Numbered from the stretch's first letter, positions 20,133 to 28,112 are shown. The stretch: DNA of 44,384 nucleotides from an uncultured Pelagibacteraceae bacterium (GCA_902516345.1 CABXYJ010000006.1:1-44384), one strand, 5' to 3'. Notes: generated by a model not told the origin, from the letters alone. Program-made: numbers and translations.

Positions 20133-21026
20133 ATGGATTTCATGGTTTTTCAATATCCAATGATAAGTGTTCAAGCTTGCTTGGATGGAGTCCTTCTTGG
20201 AATTTTATTTGCACTAATTGCTTATGGTATGGCTTTGCAATGGGGTGTTATGAATATCATAAATATTGCACAAGGTGATTTAGTTATTCTTGGAGGATAC
20301 ATTGCATATTTTATGTATCTTTATGGAATTCATCCAGCATGGGGTGTAATCGTTGCGCCAATCATAATGTATTTTGTTGGTGTAGGTCTTTATAAATTAG
20401 TAATTAACAAAGTTGTTGATAGAGATTTATTCATCTCAATTCTTGCTACATTTGGCATAAGTATTCTTTTTATGCAGTTAATGAATTTTGCATTTGGAGC
20501 AGACGTTGTTTTAGCTAATTCAGGTTATGGAACAACATTCTTATTTGATAGTGCAGTAGTTTTACCAAATTCAAAAATATTTTCTGCATTTATTAGTATT
20601 TTATTTGCAATTTGCTTAGTAATTTACATGAAAAAGTCTAAGCTTGGTCGTGCAATTAGAGCGACCGCACAGAATGCAAGAGCAGCAAAGATTCTAGGAG
20701 TAGATACAGAGAAAGTCTATGCAGCAACATTTGGCATTAATGCAGCTCTTTGTGGTGTTGCCGGAGCATTAATTTCTATTACATTTACAATTCATCCCTA
20801 CATGGGATTACCCTATACAATTAGATCTTTTATGATTGTAATAGTTGCTGGATTAGGAAATTTACCAGGAGTAGCATTATCAGGTATGGGATTAGGAGTT
20901 TTTGAGGAATTCGCGGACTATATTTTAGGCACTGAATTTAGAATAGGTGCAGTATTTTTATTATTAGTTTTAATTTTGGTTTATAGAAGATTTAAATTAT
21001 CAAGAAAAAGAGAATATTTAAAATGA
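20133..21026 (+). CDS. livH: Liv-type ABC transporter permease LivH (first system)
   Basis: The 297-residue permease has about eight membrane helices. LivH signatures include LFALIAYGMALQWGVMNIINIAQGDLVILGGYIAY and the cytoplasmic coupling region KSKLGRAIRATAQNARAAKILGVDTEKVYAATFGINAALCGVAG. It should pair with the LivM at 22808 and the two ATPases at 23857-25382. The ATG at 20133 follows the terminator. The last 18 codons plus the stop lie in a perfect 58-bp repeat whose second copy sits at 22148-22205. The TGA overlaps the next ATG (ATGA). Confidence 0.93.
   Translation: MDFMVFQYPMISVQACLDGVLLGILFALIAYGMALQWGVMNIINIAQGDLVILGGYIAYFMYLYGIHPAWGVIVAPIIMYFVGVGLYKLVINKVVDRDLFISILATFGISILFMQLMNFAFGADVVLANSGYGTTFLFDSAVVLPNSKIFSAFISILFAICLVIYMKKSKLGRAIRATAQNARAAKILGVDTEKVYAATFGINAALCGVAGALISITFTIHPYMGLPYTIRSFMIVIVAGLGNLPGVALSGMGLGVFEEFADYILGTEFRIGAVFLLLVLILVYRRFKLSRKREYLK
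20969..21026 (+). repeat. 58-bp perfect direct repeat, copy 1 (3' end of livH)
   Basis: All 58 bases recur at 22148-22205, an offset of 1179 bp. This copy covers the last 18 livH codons, the TGA, and the overlapping ATGA start junction of the secreted hydrolase gene. Identity stops directly after ATGA and one base before the start of the shared codons. It is the original copy, because it forms the natural LivH C terminus. Confidence 0.95.
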
Positions 21027-22129
21027 TAAGAAAAATTATACTTTTAATTTTATTTTCAGTGTTTGTGTCATCGACAGTTCTTGCTTGCGAAGGTCGTGAA
21101 ATAAAGAAAAGTGGATTTTTATACTATAAGGACGGCAAAGGTAAATTTATTGAAGGTTATGACATTGAAAATCCTCAAGATAAAATAATTATGGTTTTTA
21201 ATCGTGGATCATGGCATGTAAAAAAAGGTTCTCGTTTTTGTATTCAAAAAAACAATAGTATGCAAAGTGTATTAGCCCAACTTTCAGGAACAATTATAGA
21301 TGGTAAAGAATTAGTTGTTTGGATTAATATGGAATTATGGAAAGCTGGTCTTTATACACATGAAAACAAGTGTGTAAAAGGGGAGCATATGTATAAGGGT
21401 AAAAAATTATATTTTACTCCACCATATTGGAAATGTATGTGGGGACCACCAACTTATATAAAAAAAGTAAAAACCTCTAAAGATGATATTTTACAAGTTC
21501 CAGAATATGTTAGTAATTTTCCCTTAAAAAATAGAGCAGCAATAAATAGTGCAATTGCGGATATATTTGTTAAAAAAGGAACACCAAGAAACCAACTTTT
21601 TATTTCAGGCCATTCATGTGGGGGTATTGGAAGTTTAAGAATGGAGGCTGTGTTTCCAGAAGTTTATAATGCTGCAATTTCTCTTAATCCGAATTGTTGG
21701 GATAATATTGATAATGATTTAATGAGAGAGTTTCAGTTAGATGAAATAAGAGGTGCAGAAAAATTAGACGCTTTAACTTTCCATGGAGAAATGGATGGAG
21801 CAAGTAGCTATTTAGGAATTTCAAGTTATATGAGGTGGATTGGAGATAAGCCTGGTGCTGAATGGGTTGAACTTCCAGTTCACAACAGTCCAAATGGAAA
21901 GGAATTTATAATTAATGGAGTAGAATGCAAAATAAAATATAGAATGAACAGTGGTTGGAAAATAAAGCATAATTGGGATTACGGCCATAAATCGAAAGCT
22001 TGGACTGTAGTAGATCCTAAAGAAAAAGCTGAAATGAAAAAAAAAGCTGCTGGACACAATATTGCATCTGATATGTGTTTTACGCCTTATCTAGAGGACA
22101 TCAAAAAATTTATAGCAAAAAAATTATAA
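21023..22129 (+). CDS. secreted alpha/beta-hydrolase-like esterase or depolymerase
   Basis: The 368-residue precursor has an N-terminal export signal. VLACEGRE at 19-26 could be a lipobox (C22) or a plain cleavage site. The core holds the nucleophile elbow GHSCGG with Ser198. A plausible acid is Asp258 (FHGEMDGAS) and a plausible His is H322 (WDYGHK), in the right order for a Ser-Asp-His triad. At least eight Cys suggest disulfides. Similar architecture occurs in secreted PHB depolymerase/feruloyl-esterase-like hydrolases; the substrate is unknown. The gene lies between livH and livM, coupled to livH by ATGA, so it may release the compound that the transporter imports. Confidence 0.65.
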   Translation: MIRKIILLILFSVFVSSTVLACEGREIKKSGFLYYKDGKGKFIEGYDIENPQDKIIMVFNRGSWHVKKGSRFCIQKNNSMQSVLAQLSGTIIDGKELVVWINMELWKAGLYTHENKCVKGEHMYKGKKLYFTPPYWKCMWGPPTYIKKVKTSKDDILQVPEYVSNFPLKNRAAINSAIADIFVKKGTPRNQLFISGHSCGGIGSLRMEAVFPEVYNAAISLNPNCWDNIDNDLMREFQLDEIRGAEKLDALTFHGEMDGASSYLGISSYMRWIGDKPGAEWVELPVHNSPNGKEFIINGVECKIKYRMNSGWKIKHNWDYGHKSKAWTVVDPKEKAEMKKKAAGHNIASDMCFTPYLEDIKKFIAKKL

Positions 22130-22133
22130 TATT

Positions 22134-22205
22134 ATGAATAAAAATAATTTAATTTTGGTTTATAGAAGATTTAAATTATCAAGAAAAAGAGAATATTTAA
22201 AATGA
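22134..22205 (+). pseudogene. 23-codon mini-ORF: duplicated LivH C-terminal tail used as a leader
   Basis: An ATG at 22134 opens a frame of five new codons (MNKNN) followed by the exact 18 terminal residues of LivH and its TGA at 22203-22205. That stop overlaps the ATG of the next gene as ATGA, just as livH does at 21023. The fragment is far too short for a permease. It may be only a scar, or it may act as a translated leader that couples ribosomes to the 22202 gene. Confidence 0.7.
22148..22205 (+). repeat. 58-bp perfect direct repeat, copy 2
   Basis: Identical base for base to 20969-21026. It lies in the 72-nt space between the hydrolase gene and the second secreted-protein gene. It carries the upstream purine-rich AAAAAGAGAA stretch and the ATGA junction. 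Identity of all 58 bases in AT-rich, non-essential sequence indicates a recent duplication or ongoing gene conversion. Confidence 0.95.
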
Positions 22206-22798
22206 GAAAAATATTACTAATGATATTATTGTTAACATTTCCAAATTTATCTTTGGGAAATGAAAGATTTATACCACTAGAACTTTTTACTGGCGGAGAG
22301 ATAAGAGATGATACTGAAATAAAATTTACTCCTGCTGATAAAATTTTTGGTGAAAAACGTAGAAAAAAAATTGTAGGTCCTATTGATTGGAGAGCTCCAG
22401 GATCTAAGGAAATTATCAAAGTTTACAAGAGAACGCAAAAAAATAGAGAGGGTAGAGTAAAAAAAACTCAACTTTTTACGGTTACTAATGACGGTCAGTG
22501 TATGGGAAGAGTATATGATCAAAGAAGATCAGGGACTAAATATATTAAAAATGGATGCAAGTTTCCCTTAGGTTTTTGGAAAAAAGGTGAAACTAGAACA
22601 TTCTCAGTTACAGATCGTGGAGCAAGAACTGTAGAACTTAAAATACTAAGTTTAGGAAAAAAACCAAAAGATTGTGTAAAATATAATTGGAAACTGTTTG
22701 ACGATGCGACTGGAAAAAAATTAGGAGATAATGACTATAAGTTTTGCAAAGGTAGAGCTATGACATATTTGAAAATAAGAAAGATTAAATCTAATTGA
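22202..22798 (+). CDS. secreted basic protein of unknown function inside the liv operon
   Basis: I do not recognise this 198-residue protein. It has a signal peptide (MRKILLMILLLTFPNLSLG, cleavage near residue 19). The mature part is Lys/Arg-rich with four Cys (GQCMG, NGCKF, KDCVK, KFCKG), which fits a small disulfide-bonded periplasmic domain. Alternating short polar and hydrophobic runs in the second half (TRTFSVTDRGARTVELKILSL) suggest beta structure. Its start codon and upstream region are inside the 58-bp repeat. It lies 9 nt before livM, so it is co-transcribed with the transporter. It may be an accessory to the hydrolase or receptor; this is inference. Confidence 0.6.
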   Translation: MRKILLMILLLTFPNLSLGNERFIPLELFTGGEIRDDTEIKFTPADKIFGEKRRKKIVGPIDWRAPGSKEIIKVYKRTQKNREGRVKKTQLFTVTNDGQCMGRVYDQRRSGTKYIKNGCKFPLGFWKKGETRTFSVTDRGARTVELKILSLGKKPKDCVKYNWKLFDDATGKKLGDNDYKFCKGRAMTYLKIRKIKSN

Positions 22799-22807
22799 TG
22801 TTTGAAA

Positions 22808-23860
22808 ATGATAAATAAAAATATTATTTTATATACTGCAATATTAGTTTTTGGAATAACAGCACCATTTATTTTTCCTGCTTTTAAAGTTCAATTATCA
22901 ATACTTTGTGTCTTAATTGTATTAGCTCTTACGTGGAATATTCAAGGTGGAGAAATGGGATATAATACATTTGGAAATATTTTATTTTATGGTTTGGGCA
23001 TGTACTTATGTGCGTCTGTTCAGGTTGGAATGTTTTTCCCTCTTGCGGAATGGACTGAGAGCGGTGGAGAAAAAACATTTGTACACACTCCTGCTCAATT
23101 TTTTCAAGGGATGGCGGTAGGTTTAGTAGTTGCTGCAATAGTTCCGACAATAGTTGCAGGATTGATTGGTTATGCAATTTTAGGATTAAGAGGTCATTAT
23201 TTTGCAATTTGTACTTTAGGTTTAGGAGTAGCTGCAGGAGAAATTTCTGGAGGAATAGAAATTATTGGGGCTGGCCAAGGTTTTACAACACCCCCATTTC
23301 CAGACGTAGGTGGCTTAGAAGCAAGAGGAGAATTTTTCTACTTATTAAGTTTTGTAGCTCTTGTACTAACATTCATTGCTGTAAGAGCAATTTATTCCAC
23401 AAGATTTAAATTGATACTAAATGCAATTAGAGACAATGAAGATAAAGCTGAAGCAATGGGAATTCAAACAATGAAGTATAAAATTATTGGGTGGATGATA
23501 TCAGCTTTCTTCTGTGGTTTAGCAGGAGGTATAATGGGAGGATTAGTTGGCTACATAGACTCAACAGATGTTGCATTTGATGGAAGAGAAATGGGAGTAT
23601 TTATGGTCTTGATGGCTATCTTAGGAGGTAAAGGAACTTTGTGGGGCCCTGTTATTGGAGCTACAGTTTTTCATATTTTTAAAGAAGGGTTTTGGACTTT
23701 CTTCCTAGGTTGGCAGTATGTGGCTCTAGGAGTTCTTATAGTTGTAATAGTAATTTATTTCCCTGAGGGAATAATGGGATGGTTAAGAGAGAAATTTCCA
23801 GAAAGATTTGGTGAAACAATAGATGAAGCGGACCGAAAAGCACAGGTAGAATTAAAATGA
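22808..23860 (+). CDS. livM: Liv-type ABC transporter permease LivM (first system)
   Basis: The 350-residue permease has about nine or ten membrane helices. It carries LivM signatures: ALTWNIQGGEMGYNTFGNILFYGLGMY, GLRGHYFAICTLGLGVAAGEI, and the coupling region LILNAIRDNEDKAEAMGIQTMKYKIIGWMISAFFCGLAGG. An in-frame TTG at 22802 is possible, but the ATG at 22808 fits better. It should form the heterodimeric channel with the LivH at 20133, from which it is split by two secreted-protein genes. It overlaps livG by 4 nt (ATGA). Confidence 0.92.
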   Translation: MINKNIILYTAILVFGITAPFIFPAFKVQLSILCVLIVLALTWNIQGGEMGYNTFGNILFYGLGMYLCASVQVGMFFPLAEWTESGGEKTFVHTPAQFFQGMAVGLVVAAIVPTIVAGLIGYAILGLRGHYFAICTLGLGVAAGEISGGIEIIGAGQGFTTPPFPDVGGLEARGEFFYLLSFVALVLTFIAVRAIYSTRFKLILNAIRDNEDKAEAMGIQTMKYKIIGWMISAFFCGLAGGIMGGLVGYIDSTDVAFDGREMGVFMVLMAILGGKGTLWGPVIGATVFHIFKEGFWTFFLGWQYVALGVLIVVIVIYFPEGIMGWLREKFPERFGETIDEADRKAQVELK

Positions 23861-24597
23861 GTATATTAGAAGTAAGTAATGTCAGCAAATCATTCGGGGG
23901 AGTAAAAGCAAATGTTGATATTTCAATGAATGTTGAGAAAGGTAAAATTGTCGGATTAATAGGACCAAATGGTTCGGGTAAGACAACTTTATTTAATTCC
24001 ATTGTAGGAACTTACCCAATAGATAATGGATCTATTAAATTTAATAATAAAGAGGTTTCAGAATTACCGGTTCCAGTTATAGCAAAACTTGGTTTGTTGA
24101 GAACTTTTCAACAAACAAGAATTTATGGAAAATTAAATTGTGTAGAAAATATGCTTATTAGCCATAAAGGAAGTGATGCAAGTATATTTACAATATTTTC
24201 TAAAATACCAAAAGACCTTACAGAAAAAGCAGAAAATTTATTAAATTTTGTTGGTTTGTACCAAAAAAGAAAATTACGAGCAGGGGATTTATCTTTTGGT
24301 CAACAAAAGTTATTAGAACTCGCCATGGCATTAATGAACGAACCAGAAATGTTATTATTAGATGAACCTACTGCTGGAATAAACCCAACGTTAATCAATG
24401 GAATTATTGATAGATTGATCAAGGTAAATCAAGATTTTGGCATCACACTTTTAGTAATTGAGCATAATATGAAAGTAATCATGCAATTAGCTGAAGATAT
24501 TTTTTGTTTAGCTCATGGAAAAATGCTTGCCAAAGGAACACCAGATGAAATCAAAAATGATAAGCGTGTGATAGATGCTTATTTAGGAGCTCAATAA
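23857..24597 (+). CDS. livG: Liv-type ABC transporter ATPase LivG (first system)
   Basis: The 246-residue ABC ATPase has a Walker A motif GPNGSGKTT near 34-42, a Q-loop in LLRTFQQTRIYG, a divergent signature LSFGQQK in place of LSGGQ, and Walker B LLLDEPTAG. His of the switch region is in LLVIEHNMKVIM. The C terminus GTPDEIKNDKRVIDAYLG is the LivG-type tail (BCA_ABC_TP_C). It pairs with LivF next door, the ATG overlapping livM and the stop overlapping livF by one base. Confidence 0.93.
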   Translation: MSILEVSNVSKSFGGVKANVDISMNVEKGKIVGLIGPNGSGKTTLFNSIVGTYPIDNGSIKFNNKEVSELPVPVIAKLGLLRTFQQTRIYGKLNCVENMLISHKGSDASIFTIFSKIPKDLTEKAENLLNFVGLYQKRKLRAGDLSFGQQKLLELAMALMNEPEMLLLDEPTAGINPTLINGIIDRLIKVNQDFGITLLVIEHNMKVIMQLAEDIFCLAHGKMLAKGTPDEIKNDKRVIDAYLGAQ

Positions 24598-25382
24598 TGT
24601 CAAATCAATATGAAGTCTTAGGTAAAGCGCCAGCAGCGGAAGATTTAAAAAATTTGTCTTCCAAAGATGTTCATCTAACAATTAAAAACCTTAACGCAGG
24701 TTATGGGAAAATGGAGATACTTCATAATTTTGATTTATTTGTTAGTAAGGCTCAATCGTTATGTTTAATTGGACCCAATGGTGCTGGTAAGTCAACAATA
24801 CTTCACTCTATATATGGGTTTACAAATATTTTTTCAGGAAAAATTGAAATTGATGGTAAAGAGATAACGTCTTTAACACCTGCCGAAAAATTAAAATCAG
24901 TTGGCATAGCATATATTTTGCAAGATAACTCTGTATTTCCAGATATGACCGTTGAGGAAAATTTATTGATGGGAGGTTTTATAAAAGATAAGACAGAAGA
25001 ATCTTTTGAAGAAGCTGAAAAAATCTTAAAAAAATATGATAGATTAGGCAATAGAAGAAATCAACCCGCCAAAGTTTTATCAGGTGGTGAAAGAAGATTA
25101 TTAGAAATTTCAAGAGCCCTAGTCATGAAGCCGTCAGTCTTGCTAGTCGATGAACCATCTATTGGACTAGAGCCAAGATATATAGAAATGGTATTTGAAA
25201 TTTTAAGAGATCTTCAAGAAAACGAAAAAAAAACAATTATTCTCGTAGAGCAGAACGCAAAAAAAGGATTAGAATTTGCTGACATTGGTTATGTTTTGGT
25301 ATCAGGGCAAACTGCAATAGCCGGTAAGGGAGATGAACTTTTAGATAATCCTGATGTTGGACGCCTATTCCTAGGCGGATAA
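24597..25382 (+). CDS. livF: Liv-type ABC transporter ATPase LivF (first system)
   Basis: The 261-residue ATPase has Walker A GPNGAGKST, signature LSGGERRLLEISRAL, Walker B LLVDEPSIGL and the LivF-type switch VEQNAKKGLEFADIGYVL. A 25-30 residue N-terminal extension (MSNQYEVLGKAPAAEDLKNL) precedes the usual LivF start and is not part of the nucleotide fold. It forms the ATPase heterodimer with the preceding LivG. TAATG junctions on both sides couple it to livG and azlC, which argues that the exporter genes after it belong to the same transcript. Confidence 0.93.
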   Translation: MSNQYEVLGKAPAAEDLKNLSSKDVHLTIKNLNAGYGKMEILHNFDLFVSKAQSLCLIGPNGAGKSTILHSIYGFTNIFSGKIEIDGKEITSLTPAEKLKSVGIAYILQDNSVFPDMTVEENLLMGGFIKDKTEESFEEAEKILKKYDRLGNRRNQPAKVLSGGERRLLEISRALVMKPSVLLVDEPSIGLEPRYIEMVFEILRDLQENEKKTIILVEQNAKKGLEFADIGYVLVSGQTAIAGKGDELLDNPDVGRLFLGG

Positions 25383-26086
25383 TGATTGATTCAAAATATT
25401 TTTTTAAAGGATTTGCTTCTATAAAGGGAGTTAGAAGTCCAGCCATAGCTTTAGGTGCGAGTTTTATTGCTATTGGAGCACTTTTAAAAAATATTGGATT
25501 TACAATTCAAGAAAGTATTTTTTCTACTTTTTTAACCTACGCATTACCTGGTTCATTGGTTATGGCAGAGTCTATGATCGTGGGAGCATCATTATTAAAT
25601 ATATTTATCGCCGTATGGTTAGTTAATGCAAGACTTTATCCAATGACAGTTTCTTTAATGCCATTGTTAATGCATAAATCACAACCTAAATGGAAATATT
25701 ACTTATCGTGTCATTTCATAGCCGTTTCTTCTTGGCTAATAATGAAAGATAATTATGATCAAATAAATAAAAAATCTAGAATTGATTTTTGGATTGGAAT
25801 CGGGGCCGCGACTTGGTCGGTGGCAATTATTTCAACTGTTATAGGATATTTTGCATCAGATTTTTTAAATAGAGAAATATTAATTGGATTAGCAATAATT
25901 AATCCCATTTACTTTACCTGTATGATGGTTGGAGCTATGAAAACCATAAAGATTAGTTTATCAATTATTTTAGGAACAATTCTTGGACCGGCTTTTTATT
26001 TTATATCACCTGAATGGTGCATTTTATTTGGAGGTGTAACAGCTGGCACTATCGCTTTTTTTATTGGAGAGATAAATGACCAGTAA
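25382..26086 (+). CDS. azlC: AzlC-family amino-acid exporter large subunit
   Basis: AzlC with AzlD forms a two-component exporter known for branched-chain amino acids (azaleucine resistance) and related compounds. The 234-residue protein has about six to seven membrane helices. It shows the family opening ALGASFIAIGALLKNIGFTIQESIFSTFLTYALPGSLVMAE and NARLYPMTVSLMPLL. The start at 25382 overlaps the livF stop, and its end overlaps azlD by 11 nt. An exporter translated from the same message as an uptake system is unusual and may balance the internal pool. Confidence 0.88.
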   Translation: MIDSKYFFKGFASIKGVRSPAIALGASFIAIGALLKNIGFTIQESIFSTFLTYALPGSLVMAESMIVGASLLNIFIAVWLVNARLYPMTVSLMPLLMHKSQPKWKYYLSCHFIAVSSWLIMKDNYDQINKKSRIDFWIGIGAATWSVAIISTVIGYFASDFLNREILIGLAIINPIYFTCMMVGAMKTIKISLSIILGTILGPAFYFISPEWCILFGGVTAGTIAFFIGEINDQ

Positions 26087-26399
26087 TATTTTTTTTATAA
26101 TTTTAGTTACTTCAGCAGCGACATTTTTATCCAGATTTTTAGGTGTTGTGAGCGCACAGAATATAAAAGAGTCTTCAAAAATATTTAGATGGTTTAATTG
26201 CTTAGCTTATTCGACCCTTGCTGCCTTGATAGCAAGAATAGTTATTTTTCCATCAGGTCTTTTGTCTGAGGTAGATTATTTTGTTAGAGTAATAGTAGTA
26301 GTTTTGTCTATAGGTCTATTTTATATAACAAAAAAAAATTTGGTTTACCCTACAATTTTCTCTGCTATCATATTAACACTATTTAACACTTACTTATGA
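26076..26399 (+). CDS. azlD: AzlD-family amino-acid exporter small subunit
   Basis: The 107-residue protein with three to four membrane helices matches AzlD. It has the N-terminal VTSAATFLSRFLGVVSAQNI (the T.L.R..P/G..A pattern) and the middle FRWFNCLAYSTLAALIARIVIFPSG. It is the obligate partner of AzlC in characterised systems. The gene overlaps azlC by 11 nt and its TGA overlaps the next ATG (ATGA). The identification rests equally on motif and on pairing with azlC. Confidence 0.86.
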   Translation: MTSNIFFIILVTSAATFLSRFLGVVSAQNIKESSKIFRWFNCLAYSTLAALIARIVIFPSGLLSEVDYFVRVIVVVLSIGLFYITKKNLVYPTIFSAIILTLFNTYL

Positions 26400-27310
26400 T
26401 AGATGAAATCAAAGGTTTTGATATAAAATTTAATGAAAAAACATCCAGAATTATAAATATAGATATTTCTGATGATATTATTGGTAAGTTAATTTTTCCT
26501 TTTAATAAATTTGATTTAACCGCATTAGAATATAAACCTTTTACAAGATTTACAATTGCTAAAAGTTTAGACGACTTAAGCAATAATAAATTATCTAAAT
26601 TTCTAAATAACATAATAAAAGATAGAAACACTGGATGTTTTATTATTAAACCAAAAAACATTACTCCTAAAATCAATGATATTTTTTTAGTAAAACTCTC
26701 AACCGCAGTTGCACATTTGATTGGTAACCCAAATCATGATGCGATGGCAGGGAAGTATTATGCTAGATTTCATGTTAAACATGTAGATAAAAGTGACTCA
26801 TATTTAAGAAAAGCCTATACAAACATGGATCTTCATACAGATGGTACATACGTTAAAGAAAAAACTGATTGGCTTTTAATGTCTAAAATTGAAGAAAAAA
26901 ATGTCGAAGGAGGTGAAACAGCAATGCTGCATCTTGATGACTGGGAGCATTGTGAGAAATTATATAATGATCCTGTTGCAAAAGAAGATTTTGTTTGGAG
27001 TTCTCCGAGAAGCAAAAATATAGATTATAAAGTTGAGCATCCAGTTTTTTCTTCAGATGATAAAGGTAGAGCGCAAATTTCTTACATAGATCAATTTCCT
27101 GAACCTAAGAATATGAAACAAGGGATTTTCCTTCAAAAATTGTCTGATAGTTTAGAGGAAAGTTCTAATAAAGTCATAACAGAACTACCTGTTGGCTCTG
27201 CAGTAGTTGCAAATAATTATTTTTGGCTTCATGGCAGAAAACCTTTCAAAGAAAATAAAGAATTAAGTAGAGAGTTATTGAGAATAAGAGGCTCTTTTTT
27301 TATTAATTAA
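26396..27310 (+). CDS. glaH: glutarate 2-hydroxylase-like Fe(II)/2-oxoglutarate dioxygenase (CsiD/GlaH family)
   Basis: The 304-residue protein resembles E. coli CsiD/GlaH along its length: ALEYKPFTRFTIAKSLDDL, STAVAHLIGNPNHDAMAGKY, DKSDSYLRKAYTNMDLHTDG, HLDDWEHC, and NNYFWLHGRKPF. The iron triad is H147, D149 (LHTDG) and H279 (WLHGR). Arg near 292-296 (SRELLRIRG) would bind 2-oxoglutarate. GlaH turns glutarate, from lysine breakdown, into L-2-hydroxyglutarate; the usual partner LhgO is not in this window. The ATGA junction with azlD places it in the transporter operon. A related dicarboxylate substrate remains possible. Confidence 0.83.
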   Translation: MIDEIKGFDIKFNEKTSRIINIDISDDIIGKLIFPFNKFDLTALEYKPFTRFTIAKSLDDLSNNKLSKFLNNIIKDRNTGCFIIKPKNITPKINDIFLVKLSTAVAHLIGNPNHDAMAGKYYARFHVKHVDKSDSYLRKAYTNMDLHTDGTYVKEKTDWLLMSKIEEKNVEGGETAMLHLDDWEHCEKLYNDPVAKEDFVWSSPRSKNIDYKVEHPVFSSDDKGRAQISYIDQFPEPKNMKQGIFLQKLSDSLEESSNKVITELPVGSAVVANNYFWLHGRKPFKENKELSRELLRIRGSFFIN

Positions 27311-27341
27311 TACTAAAATATTCATTATAAAGGGTTAGTTT

Positions 27342-28106
27342 ATGAAATTAGGTTTTATAGGAACAGGTAAAATATCATCTTCAGTCATTACTGGGATATG
27401 TGGTTCTTCCATTAAATATAATAAAATATTTATTTCATCACGTAACAGTGCAAATGCTAAAAAATTAAAGTCAAAGTTCAAAAAAATATATATTGAAAAG
27501 AATAATCAAAATATTATTGATAAATCTAACTGGGTTTTTCTCGCAGTCACTCCAAAAGTGGGTGAAAGAATTATAAAACAATTAAATTTTAGGTCCAACC
27601 AGATAATAATTAGTTTTATATCAACAATAACAATTCCAAATTTAAAAAGAATGATTAAGGTCAAAGCTCAAATTGTAAGAGCTATTCCACTTCCTCCTAT
27701 ATCACTTAAAAAAGGACCGGTTCCTATATGTCCTCCAAATAAAAAAGTTAAGAACTTTTTTAATAAAATTGGTTCAACTGTAGAAATTAAAAATGAAAAA
27801 TTATCAATTAATTTTTGGTCAACTTCTGGAATGATGGCAGCTTATTATGAAATCTTAAGAACTATGAGTGAGTGGTTGGTTATAAGAGGTATTAAAAGGG
27901 TTGACGCTCAAAAATATATTACTTCACTATTTTTAGCTTTATCAGAGGATGCGGTAGTAAATTCTAAAAAGAATTTAAAAAATTTGGTAAAAGAGTCCCA
28001 AACTCCAAAAGGACTTAATGAACAAGGCCTTAAAGAAATGTCTAAAAAGGGTATTTACAAAAATATTATAAAAACACTTAATACGATCTATAAAAGATTG
28101 AATTAA
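27342..28106 (+). CDS. divergent pyrroline-5-carboxylate reductase-like (ProC family) oxidoreductase
   Basis: The 254-residue protein starts with a dinucleotide fold, KLGFIGTGKISSSVITGI, and keeps the ProC layout (WVFLAVTPKVGERII, IISFISTITIPNLKR, QIVRAIPLPP). The usual active-site region RAMPNTP is replaced by RAIPLPPISLKKGPVPICPP. The C-terminal helix reads ESQTPKGLNEQGLKEM instead of the TPGGTT..G..L motif. The proline-binding surface therefore differs, so true P5C reductase activity is doubtful. It lies between glaH and the second livG (6-nt gap), suggesting reduction of a cyclic imine or an oxo/imino acid from the imported substrate. Confidence 0.7.
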   Translation: MKLGFIGTGKISSSVITGICGSSIKYNKIFISSRNSANAKKLKSKFKKIYIEKNNQNIIDKSNWVFLAVTPKVGERIIKQLNFRSNQIIISFISTITIPNLKRMIKVKAQIVRAIPLPPISLKKGPVPICPPNKKVKNFFNKIGSTVEIKNEKLSINFWSTSGMMAAYYEILRTMSEWLVIRGIKRVDAQKYITSLFLALSEDAVVNSKKNLKNLVKESQTPKGLNEQGLKEMSKKGIYKNIIKTLNTIYKRLN

Positions 28107-28112
28107 TCTAAG

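Noticed and set aside
21684-22057. Antisense frames opposite the secreted hydrolase and the adjoining region
   Set aside because: The plus frame has signal peptide, GHSCGG and a triad; the minus frames show no motif.
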